This document shows positions 1 to 7,104 of a stretch of DNA of 20,646 nt, one piece after another; the stretch's first letter is position 1; each line of letters begins with the position of its first letter. Both the position numbers and the translations under genes were made by a program. This stretch comes from Deltaproteobacteria bacterium (GTDB lineage: Bacteria; Bdellovibrionota_F; JAHFAK01). The notes under the pieces were generated by a model. That model saw only the letters and a program-made list of their open reading frames with translations, had not been told where the DNA came from and did not search any database. The DNA lies in NCBI GenBank assembly GCA_023250585.1, contig JAHFAK010000026.1, positions 1 to 20,646 on the forward strand. Direction: 5' to 3'.

Positions 1-66
1 GAGCTTTCGTAACTCTGATAGCCTTCGTACCAATGGCCCATGTTCCGTGATAAATGCTCGCTTCAT
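1..66 (-). CDS. 5' part of an unidentified gene, cut by the window edge
   Basis: An open frame starts with ATG at 66-64 and runs 22 codons off the window, beginning MKRAFITEHGPLVRRL. An AAGGAGGA ribosome binding site at 80-73 lies 6 bases upstream, and a canonical sigma-54 promoter lies further upstream at 130-114, so this is very likely a real gene start. The product cannot be recognised from 22 residues. It is the first gene after the sigma-54 response regulator on the same strand, which makes it the obvious candidate target of that regulator. The start and ribosome binding site are seen; the regulatory link is inferred. Confidence 0.7.
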   Translation of the reverse strand, partial: MKRAFITEHGPLVRRLSELRKL

Positions 67-113
67 ACAAAATCCTCCTTATATATGTTTACCCCAGATG
101 AAATATGTATATA

Positions 114-130
114 AGCAAAACACGTGCCAA
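114..130 (-). promoter_or_regulatory. sigma-54 (-24/-12) promoter for the gene starting at 66
   Basis: Read on the minus strand, 130-114 is TTGGCACGTGTTTTGCT. The invariant GG (128-127) and GC (116-115) are separated by exactly 10 bases, as in the sigma-54 consensus TGGCAC-N5-TTGC. Transcription would start near 103, leaving a leader of about 37 bases that contains the strong AAGGAGGA site. The promoter sits just after a sigma-54 activator gene. A near-identical promoter lies at 6172-6155. Confidence 0.85.
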
Positions 131-235
131 GATTATAGGAAAGTCTGTTACTCCCGTAGTATCTAGAGATTATATAAGAAGAGCATTTGAGGAAGAATCA
201 TTTTTATAAAAAATAGTGAAAAGCCGTTCAAGCAA

Positions 236-1549
236 TTAAACAATCTTGTCAATTTCTTTCATCTTATTACAAATCGTCGCCGGAGAAACACCAAGAATTC
301 GTGCTGCCTCTCGCATACTTTTCACGGTCTTCATCGTACGCTGAATAAGTTCTAACTCATACTTTCGAACTTGTGATCCTAGACTTTGATCGACGCTTTC
401 GTGTTTGAAAATTTTTGGTGGGATATCGAGAAGCCTAATCTCATCTGTCTGACTAAAGATCTTTGCGCTTTCAATAACCTGTTTGAGTTCTCGGATATTA
501 CCTGGCCAATCATAACATCGAAAGATCTCCATAACCTCTTGGCTTACTAATTTCTTAGTGTCACTCATAAAATAAGTAATAAGTGCTTCAAGATCTTCCA
601 TTCGATCTCGGAGAGCCGGAAGCGTGAATTCAATAGTATTGAGTCGATAATAGAGGTCTTCTCTCAATTTTCCTTCCGCAATTAACTTTTCTGGATTTTC
701 GTTTGTTGCAGCGATTACTCGAAAATCAACTTTACGACATTTCTGTGAGCCAATTCTTTCTACTTCTTTTTCCTGTAAGATTCGTAAGAGTTTACTCTGT
801 AATTCTATGTCCAAACATGTTATCTCATCCAAAAAAATATCTCCGCCGTCTGCAAGTTCAAACTTTCCAGCTCTTCCCTCCTTTGCATCCGTATATGCAC
901 CTGTCTCATATCCAAAAAGTATAGACTCAATAAGACTCTTGGGTAACGCCGCACAGTTGATTGCTATAAAGGGACGACTTAAATCTTTTTCTTGTTCGTT
1001 GAGTCTTCGTGCAATTAATTCTTTTCCCGTTCCACTCTCACCAAGAATTAAGATATGAGAATTATGTCCTTTTAATCGTTCTACTTTAGTAAGTATCTCT
1101 TGTATTGCATAGTTGGTTCCAATAATCTCAGTCTTCTGTGTTACCTCGCTCAGCTTATTTCTCAAGTGATTGTTCTCATCTTCTAATGATTTTCGTATCT
1201 TAATTTTGGTAAGAAAAAAGGTGAGCTCATCTCGATCAATAGGTTTTCGTAAATAATCAATTGCGCCAATGAGGAGAGACTCTCGTATAAGCTTTGTATC
1301 TGCCGATTGAGTGAGCATTACAACTGATGACTGATATCCTTTTTCTTTAATTGCCTTGAGAATTTCAATCCCACTGTGTTTCTGCTCTAAATTAATATCT
1401 AAAAATACAAGATCAATCTTTTCATTTCCCAAAATCTCAAGGGTTACCATCTTACTTCGTGCATGAAATAACGTACAGGTAATGCCTAAATAACTCTTGA
1501 GAGTCTCATGAATAATACTTTCATCATCAACGATCAGTACACGCAACAT
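236..1549 (-). CDS. NtrC-family sigma-54-dependent response regulator
   Basis: A 437-residue cytoplasmic activator of RNA polymerase-sigma-54 with the standard three domains. The receiver (about 1-118) has acidic residues D8/D9, phospho-acceptor D51, T80 and K102. The AAA+ domain (about 141-360) has Walker A GESGTGKE at 170-177, Walker B GGDIFLDEI at 235-243 and WPGNIREL at 348-355. The Fis-type helix-turn-helix is at about 411-432. The sigma-54 contact loop is GAYTDA (217-222) rather than the textbook GAFTGA; similar variants occur in working activators. The start has an AAGGAG site. The gene overlaps the 3' end of the hybrid kinase gene by 23 bases, so the two are probably translationally coupled. 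Two sigma-54 promoters flank the cluster and are its likely targets. Confidence 0.95.
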   Translation of the reverse strand: MLRVLIVDDESIIHETLKSYLGITCTLFHARSKMVTLEILGNEKIDLVFLDINLEQKHSGIEILKAIKEKGYQSSVVMLTQSADTKLIRESLLIGAIDYLRKPIDRDELTFFLTKIKIRKSLEDENNHLRNKLSEVTQKTEIIGTNYAIQEILTKVERLKGHNSHILILGESGTGKELIARRLNEQEKDLSRPFIAINCAALPKSLIESILFGYETGAYTDAKEGRAGKFELADGGDIFLDEITCLDIELQSKLLRILQEKEVERIGSQKCRKVDFRVIAATNENPEKLIAEGKLREDLYYRLNTIEFTLPALRDRMEDLEALITYFMSDTKKLVSQEVMEIFRCYDWPGNIRELKQVIESAKIFSQTDEIRLLDIPPKIFKHESVDQSLGSQVRKYELELIQRTMKTVKSMREAARILGVSPATICNKMKEIDKIV

Positions 1550-3434
1550 ACGAACTCCTTCCTACTAACCCCCGTATATCGCCTCTACTTACTGGTTTCA
1601 TGACAAAATCAATTGCACCTTTTTCAAGTGCTTCTATGCTTTCTTCTGATGTTCTGAAATTACTCATTAACAGAACTCGAATATCTTTCTTATGTGTTTT
1701 GATTTTTTCTAATATTTCTATGCCATTTAATTTATGATTACCTAATCTATAATCACTAATTACATAGCTAATTCCATGTTGTTCAATAAGATCAAGAACT
1801 TCTTCCCCATCAGAAGCTACAATAGTCTCGAGTGATGATAATTCCCTATCATCTTCAATGAGATATTTTACTGATTCACAAAAAATTGGCTCATCATCTA
1901 TTATCAAGACTCTCTCGCTCTTGCGTGCTCTCGTATATTCAGGTTTGATATTTTCAGAATGAGGTACGAGGTGATTAATAGTATAATGTCTATTGGCTAA
2001 GGTGATCTCCAATGGTTTTTCCTCAAATGCCGCATCACTAACGGGCAGTATTACCTGAAATATTACCTCTCCTTCTTCATTATTTTTAAGAATGAGGGTT
2101 CCCTCGTGTGCAAATACTATATTCTTTGCTATCGCAAGCCCTAATCCAGTTCCTTCTTTCTTTCCTCGAGTTTTAAAGGGCTCAAAAATTTCCTTGGCAA
2201 ATTCATTATCTATCTTTGGCCCATTATTTGTTATCTCAATAGATATACCAAAATCAGTATTTTCATTATCCTTTGGTATGTGTACTTGAGTTACTTTTAT
2301 TTCTACTATCTTCTTCTCATCTGAATTTGAAATTTCGCCGAGCACGTCAATCGCATTCACAATAATATTCATTAAGGCTCGTTGTAACTTTATCGCATCA
2401 ATGTGTAAAGATGCATCTATTGACGATGTACACGTACAAAATATTTTTGCGCTCTGCCCTCTCAAATGCTGTTCAACATCTTGAAAGACAGATTGAAGAA
2501 ACTCATGAAGTCGTAGAGGTATCTTATTAATCTGATTACCTCTCGAAAATTCCATGAGATCCTTGATCAGTGTTTCCACCTTCTCTCGGGCCTTCTCGAT
2601 CTCTCGTTTATTCTCCTCAATGAATGTTTCATCATGTGCTCGCTTCGGTAATAGCGCAAGAAACTGCTTTATGTTATTAAATGGCCTTCGTATATCATGC
2701 GCTATCTCTGTCGTCATCTGCCCTATTGAGGCAAGTTTCGATTGCTCTTTGATTGTCTGTATAAGATGATTAAATCGTTGTGCTAAATATCCCACTTCAT
2801 CTTTTCTATCAGTAAAACTTAGAGATCCTAAACTATCTTTTCCTTTTGCATGTTCTTCTATTTGTTGAGCCAACTTCAGAAGCGGATTACTCAACAGATA
2901 GACAAGAGAAGCAATTATAACAATAGTAGCAAATACTGTGATGAGAGCAATACCTAGAAGAATAATCGTTTGAACTAAGAGTAATTTTTTTACAGGAGCG
3001 ACCGAAATAGCCATAACAAACTTTTCAGCACCTTTTGTCTTCGTTAATTCAATATAGGAACCTCGTAAAGAACTCATTTTGCGCGCTTTAATGTCATCAT
3101 CATCTCTTAGTAGTAATCCATTGTTCGGCAAAGAGCAGAGATTTCCTTTCCTAAATACTCGTTGAAAGGATAGCTTGTTGTTTTCTCCATATAATCCAAA
3201 ATAAAGTATATCTTCGGTAAAATAAGGATCGTCGAGTCTTTCCTTTTGATAGGTCAATAGCGAAAGTTTTTTTATCCCTTCATCAATGGCTTGGTCATAT
3301 ACTTGTTTCCTAAGAGTAACGATAGAAAGGATAAACATAAAAATAAGGATACATGCTACAGGTATTGGCAGAGCAACCATGAGTTTGTTGCGAATTGATT
3401 TATTAAAGAAAAAAATAATTCGTTGAATCACCAC
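1527..3434 (-). CDS. membrane hybrid histidine kinase with C-terminal receiver
   Basis: A 635-residue sensor kinase. Membrane segments at about 21-41 and 150-182 bracket a periplasmic region of roughly 108 residues, small enough to bind an extracellular ligand directly. A HAMP-like linker follows (about 181-232), then the H-box with H246 (EIAHDIRRPF), the N-box (about 352-364) and the ATPase G-box GTGLGLAIAKNIV (428-440). A receiver domain at about 507-625 has D513/D514, phospho-acceptor D561 and K613. It overlaps the response regulator gene, its obvious partner, and follows the MFS gene by 9 bases. The start is uncertain. Two consecutive GTG codons (3434, 3431) lie against or within the GAGGAG ribosome binding site, and an in-frame TGA just upstream rules out an earlier start. 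Confidence 0.93.
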   Translation of the reverse strand: MVIQRIIFFFNKSIRNKLMVALPIPVACILIFMFILSIVTLRKQVYDQAIDEGIKKLSLLTYQKERLDDPYFTEDILYFGLYGENNKLSFQRVFRKGNLCSLPNNGLLLRDDDDIKARKMSSLRGSYIELTKTKGAEKFVMAISVAPVKKLLLVQTIILLGIALITVFATIVIIASLVYLLSNPLLKLAQQIEEHAKGKDSLGSLSFTDRKDEVGYLAQRFNHLIQTIKEQSKLASIGQMTTEIAHDIRRPFNNIKQFLALLPKRAHDETFIEENKREIEKAREKVETLIKDLMEFSRGNQINKIPLRLHEFLQSVFQDVEQHLRGQSAKIFCTCTSSIDASLHIDAIKLQRALMNIIVNAIDVLGEISNSDEKKIVEIKVTQVHIPKDNENTDFGISIEITNNGPKIDNEFAKEIFEPFKTRGKKEGTGLGLAIAKNIVFAHEGTLILKNNEEGEVIFQVILPVSDAAFEEKPLEITLANRHYTINHLVPHSENIKPEYTRARKSERVLIIDDEPIFCESVKYLIEDDRELSSLETIVASDGEEVLDLIEQHGISYVISDYRLGNHKLNGIEILEKIKTHKKDIRVLLMSNFRTSEESIEALEKGAIDFVMKPVSRGDIRGLVGRSSYVACTDR

Positions 3435-3443
3435 TCCTCACTA

Positions 3444-4826
3444 TTAAATTTTGTATGAAATTGATTCTCCTTCCAAAATTTTGTCAGGTTCTTCAATTGC
3501 AACTTTTTTTCTAAAGTATCTCATCATTAAAATATGCATTATTATAGCTACTACAATAACGACTCCAGAGGGAAGCATCCAACCAGCGGCGGATACGGTA
3601 TCTTGTGGTTTATTTGAGGGAAAGAGGAAAATTATTAATAGTAAATTCAAGAACATCGCGGAAAATGAAAGGATAGTAGAACGCTCTTTGGAATTTTCTA
3701 AGGGTATGTAATAGTTAATAAAGGTATTAAAGGCTGGCATAAGAAAGCCATAGCCAATATTAAAAATTGCAACAACCGCAATAAATAATGCAAGGTTGAG
3801 GGGACCTTTGAGATTACTGAAACCTAAAATAAAAAGAGACACTCCTGTTATTAATGAAATAATAACAAACAAATTCCATAATTTTTCATTAGGCATTCTT
3901 TTTTTTGTTTTTTCGATATACAAAATCTGATATTTTTCTAATCCCTTAGCGCCAATAAATGAAGTCACAAAATTAAGAACTATTATTAAGAACCAATAAA
4001 AGGTCATCTTCGTTACCCCAAAATTACTCTTCAGCGTAATAGGCCACAGAAACATCGCAATGTAGATGAGCATCATAACACTCCCGTAGAGAATAATACT
4101 AAAAAAAACAGGAGGCACTTTGGTGCTAATTTTAAAACCATTGACTAAAATATTTCGCATACGTTTAAAGGACTCTCGTACTAATAATTTCCCCTGATAA
4201 AAAGGAATGGATTTCGTTTCTTCCATCGTAACTGCACAATAAAGAGCACAGAGAAGTGATAGGATACATCCTATTGCAAAAATAAAGTATGGATAACCGC
4301 TCAGATATAACCCTATACCCATTATAGCTCCAACAAGTTTAGCTATAATCATATGGCCATATGATCGAGTAAGAATGGGTCCATGTCCTTCTTGAATATT
4401 TTGCTCTCGAACTGTATCAACAATCCATGCATTAAACGAACCATTATAGAGAGTATAGCTGATTGCAGAACAAATCGAAGCTGACACAATAAGACTTCCA
4501 GCAAAATACATATTCGAAACAAAATAAATCCAAAGAATCAAAAATGAGGAAAGACCAATAAAGACAAAGCTAGTGATAATAGTTTTTTTTCTTCCAATAT
4601 GATCCGCCACAATACCTGTGGGCACTTCTGTTAATAAATTAAGAATCTTATCGATAATCATAATAAATAAAACTAAACTTAGCGCAAAACTTTTTCCACC
4701 GAAATAATCGAAGAGAAAAAGTTTATAGATGTATTGGAATATCCCAACATTGAAACCATGGGTCAAACGTACAATTCGAGTCGTCTGCCAAATCTCTTGA
4801 ACCTTTGGATTATTGAGGTGTAACAC
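3444..4826 (-). CDS. MFS permease, probable exporter of the radical SAM cluster
   Basis: A 460-residue inner-membrane protein with about 12 hydrophobic segments. The MFS loop 2-3 signature is visible at about 71-82 (GIVADHIGRKKT), preceded by EVPT. The start is GTG at 4826, with GGGAG at 4836-4832 and a 4-5 base gap. The frame is followed 9 bases later by the kinase gene, so permease, kinase and regulator are probably one transcript. The substrate cannot be read from sequence. Because it sits between a radical SAM enzyme with a small ORF and a two-component system, export of a small modified peptide is plausible. A drug or metabolite efflux role would fit the family equally well. Confidence 0.85.
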   Translation of the reverse strand: MLHLNNPKVQEIWQTTRIVRLTHGFNVGIFQYIYKLFLFDYFGGKSFALSLVLFIMIIDKILNLLTEVPTGIVADHIGRKKTIITSFVFIGLSSFLILWIYFVSNMYFAGSLIVSASICSAISYTLYNGSFNAWIVDTVREQNIQEGHGPILTRSYGHMIIAKLVGAIMGIGLYLSGYPYFIFAIGCILSLLCALYCAVTMEETKSIPFYQGKLLVRESFKRMRNILVNGFKISTKVPPVFFSIILYGSVMMLIYIAMFLWPITLKSNFGVTKMTFYWFLIIVLNFVTSFIGAKGLEKYQILYIEKTKKRMPNEKLWNLFVIISLITGVSLFILGFSNLKGPLNLALFIAVVAIFNIGYGFLMPAFNTFINYYIPLENSKERSTILSFSAMFLNLLLIIFLFPSNKPQDTVSAAGWMLPSGVVIVVAIIMHILMMRYFRKKVAIEEPDKILEGESISYKI

Positions 4827-4869
4827 AATTACTCCCTAATTAATATTTTATGAATTAATTCTTTTCATT

Positions 4870-5010
4870 TTACCAAACTGATAATTCACTCAACATGTGC
4901 GTCTCTCTACTAACAATATGAGCTTCTACTATCTGTGCTCTTAATGAAACTGCTCGAACAGGTATCATTCTCACCACGCTTAGAATTCCTAAGATTATTC
5001 TTTTTTTCAT
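4870..5010 (-). CDS. 46-residue small ORF, candidate precursor peptide
   Basis: ATG at 5010-5008, stop TAA at 4872-4870. An AGAGGG ribosome binding site at 5023-5018 lies 7 bases before the ATG. The peptide begins MKKRIILGILSVVRMIPV, continues with an Arg/Val/Glu/His-containing stretch, and ends ETHMLSELSVW. It has a basic start, a short hydrophobic segment, no cysteine, no double-glycine motif and a C-terminal Trp. It occupies the only long gap in the cluster, directly after the radical SAM gene and before the permease, where ribosomally made peptide precursors are often found. I recognise no family. The frame and ribosome binding site are seen; translation and modification are inferred. A chance ORF of this length is possible. 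Confidence 0.5.
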   Translation of the reverse strand: MKKRIILGILSVVRMIPVRAVSLRAQIVEAHIVSRETHMLSELSVW

Positions 5011-5066
5011 AAAAATTCCCTCTCTTTAAATGACGAATGTAATTAGTAAGTTTTTCAACTAGCTAT

Positions 5067-6134
5067 TTATCTTTTGAGCCAACAACCAGGGTCCCATCCA
5101 AAAAAGTGACCATATGTTGCAAAGCTTGCGTTTCGATCTCCTCTACATTGTGTAAAGTAGGAACATTCACTACAAATGTCAAATGCTCCTTTTCTTAAAC
5201 GCTTCATGATGGGATGATTGAAAATAACGTCTTCTAAACTATCTTCTAATATATTTCCTAAAACCATAGGCGTACGACTTGTTACTTTAATCTTGCCTTG
5301 ATAACCAATAACGAGGCCATTGAATCCGACGTTGTTCGGAGCACCTAAGCCGTTTTCAATGAGACACCAGAGTGGGCCATTTGTTGAGGTAGCTATCCCA
5401 CTTCTCCTCGATACATCTAAAATACGTTTATATGCTGTTTTCAGTTCTTCTCCAAGAAGAGGTGCATCCTTATTATTCAATTGAAATTCTTGAGCATGCC
5501 CTTCAATAACAAGTCGAGCAAAGTTCATTGACCGAGCTCCTGTTTTTCTAGTAAGGGCAAAGAAATCATCTATCCATGGAGCAGTCCGCTTACTCAAAAC
5601 TGCTTGATGAATAAAAGGAATGCTCTTGTCTTTCAATACACCACATCCTGCCATTGCTTTTTCAAAGCTTCCGATTCCTCGAATCTGATCATTTCGTTCT
5701 CCATCTGGTCCATCTATACTTATCTGAAAGGAAACATTAAATTCTTTACATTTTTGGGTAAGCTCTTCAGTAATACGTGTCCCATTGCTTTGAATAGATA
5801 ATAGTGAGTCTGGAAAACGCTTACGAATATTTTCAATTAAAGGAAGTATAAATGGAGCAAGGGGAGGTTCACCTCCGCATAACGTCACATGAGCTTTCAT
5901 ATGTAATGTGTTGAGCAAGGCTTCATATTTATCAAGAACCTGACACCATTCTCCATAATTCAAGGATCCATCATTTCTATGATGCGGACAATAACAGTGA
6001 TCGCAGATAAGATTACATGCATTAGTGATATCGAGTTGCAAATGAAAGAACTGCTCTTGTGAATCGAACTTTGTCCAAAGACGATCACAAATCCAATTAA
6101 TGAAGTTCTGTTTATTGAGAGTTGATGTTATCAT
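5067..6134 (-). CDS. radical SAM/SPASM-type enzyme
   Basis: A 355-residue cytoplasmic enzyme. The cluster motif CNLICDHC gives C40, C44 and C47 for the 4Fe-4S centre that cleaves S-adenosylmethionine. GGEP at 87-90 and the SIDGPD strand at 139-144 are typical of the radical SAM barrel. The C-terminal SPASM-like region has C257, C321, C324, C330 (CX2CX5C) and C351 (DPGC), so one or more auxiliary clusters are likely, but the pattern has fewer cysteines than the full SPASM motif. Such proteins commonly modify ribosomal peptides, but cofactor (PqqE-like) and heme-modifying (NirJ-like) enzymes share the design. The leader is very short (about 11 bases from the predicted start site), with no clear ribosome binding site. 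A small ORF follows 56 bases downstream. Confidence 0.88.
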   Translation of the reverse strand: MITSTLNKQNFINWICDRLWTKFDSQEQFFHLQLDITNACNLICDHCYCPHHRNDGSLNYGEWCQVLDKYEALLNTLHMKAHVTLCGGEPPLAPFILPLIENIRKRFPDSLLSIQSNGTRITEELTQKCKEFNVSFQISIDGPDGERNDQIRGIGSFEKAMAGCGVLKDKSIPFIHQAVLSKRTAPWIDDFFALTRKTGARSMNFARLVIEGHAQEFQLNNKDAPLLGEELKTAYKRILDVSRRSGIATSTNGPLWCLIENGLGAPNNVGFNGLVIGYQGKIKVTSRTPMVLGNILEDSLEDVIFNHPIMKRLRKGAFDICSECSYFTQCRGDRNASFATYGHFFGWDPGCWLKR

Positions 6135-6154
6135 AAACTACTATTAAACGAGAT

Positions 6155-6172
6155 AAGCAAAATGCATGCCAA
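6155..6172 (-). promoter_or_regulatory. sigma-54 (-24/-12) promoter for the radical SAM cluster
   Basis: On the minus strand 6172-6155 reads TTGGCATGCATTTTGCTT, with GG (6170-6169) and GC (6158-6157) exactly 10 bases apart. It differs from the promoter at 130-114 only in the middle bases. The predicted start near 6146 lies about 11 bases before the radical SAM start codon. An 18-bp dyad TGTTTA-N6-TAAACA at 6223-6240 lies about 85 bases upstream of the predicted start, a usual place for an activator site, but I cannot show that the regulator binds it. Confidence 0.82.
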
Positions 6173-6312
6173 TTTTTCTAGCTTAATAATTTCAATAGAT
6201 TATAGAATACCAGATTATTTATTGTTTAACTTCCTAAACACGTATTCAAATTTTAAAACATTTCTATAATTTTTCAAACAATTATCCTTACACCACCGTA
6301 CAAAACCCAAAT

Positions 6313-6342
6313 TTGACAATTTTCCCTAAAACAGGATATAAG
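6313..6342 (+). promoter_or_regulatory. sigma-70-type promoter for the gene at 6374
   Basis: A perfect TTGACA at 6313-6318, an 18-base spacer and TATAAG at 6337-6342. Transcription would start near 6349, about 25 bases before the chosen start codon. The rest of the 6173-6312 gap holds AT-rich sequence and the dyad at 6223-6240; I see no gene there. Confidence 0.75.
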
Positions 6343-6373
6343 TCGTTATATTAATTTAAATATGGGAGGTGCT

Positions 6374-7099
6374 ATGCAAAGACTATTTACTTTATGTTCG
6401 TTCATCCTTATTTCTTTATTTCTTCTTTCTGCCGACAAATTTTCCTGCCAACCTAATGCTAAGCTGGATCGTACTAGTGCCAATTCATACTTAGAGTATT
6501 ATCCTTCTGGAAGTAGTACGTTGATTCGTACGTATACTCCTGGATATCCTGATGGGATTAATGAATATTTAATTACGACTGATACCTATGGAAATAAATA
6601 TATTAAAAACGCAAGTTTGCCATTAAGCTACGATAACATCCAAAATAGTAATGACATAGGCAGATATTCGGTAGTTAATATACATTATTTAGACTATTTT
6701 ATTGATAATGGAATTTACACATTAGATGATGATGATCCCGCAGAAATTGAGAAAGCTAAAGCAATACTTCCTGAATGGATTGGTAATCCCCCAAAACCAC
6801 AAAGTGGAGATTTTTTTCCTGAGCCCGTGTTTATTTATGTCGAAGATGCTGATTATGATGTGAATCCTAATGACCATTACTATGAATATCCTAAAGCAAT
6901 AACCAAAGCATTCTATGCCAAAAAAACAGATGTTAATGGGAATGGATCTCGATTGATTATAGAAACATTTAATGCATTAGATGTATATGATTATGCTGAG
7001 GTCTTAGAACTTCAAGATGCTGCTCAGCCTATTAATAAAATAATTAATGTAAAAAATACCGTAGATATTAAGAAGAATATACCTAATAAACTTCAATAA
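6374..7099 (+). CDS. unknown exported protein
   Basis: A 241-residue protein of unrecognised family. I chose ATG 6374 over the in-frame ATG at 6362 because GGGAGGT at 6364-6370 lies just before it; the earlier ATG would place that site inside the coding region. The N-terminus (MQRLFTLCSF then ILISLFLLSA) is a clear secretion signal. A cysteine follows in KFSC, which is a poor lipobox, so signal peptidase I cleavage or a non-standard lipoprotein are both possible. The mature part is rich in Tyr, Asp and Asn, with acidic runs such as LDDDDPAEIE, and has no further membrane segment. It has its own promoter and converges on the thrombospondin-repeat gene with only 5 bases between the stops. Confidence 0.75.
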   Translation: MQRLFTLCSFILISLFLLSADKFSCQPNAKLDRTSANSYLEYYPSGSSTLIRTYTPGYPDGINEYLITTDTYGNKYIKNASLPLSYDNIQNSNDIGRYSVVNIHYLDYFIDNGIYTLDDDDPAEIEKAKAILPEWIGNPPKPQSGDFFPEPVFIYVEDADYDVNPNDHYYEYPKAITKAFYAKKTDVNGNGSRLIIETFNALDVYDYAEVLELQDAAQPINKIINVKNTVDIKKNIPNKLQ

Positions 7100-7104
7100 T
7101 CCTA

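Noticed and set aside
4838-4860. AATTAAT...ATTAATT hairpin between the small ORF and the permease
   Set aside because: A 7-bp all-AT stem is expected by chance in such AT-rich DNA and has no T-run.
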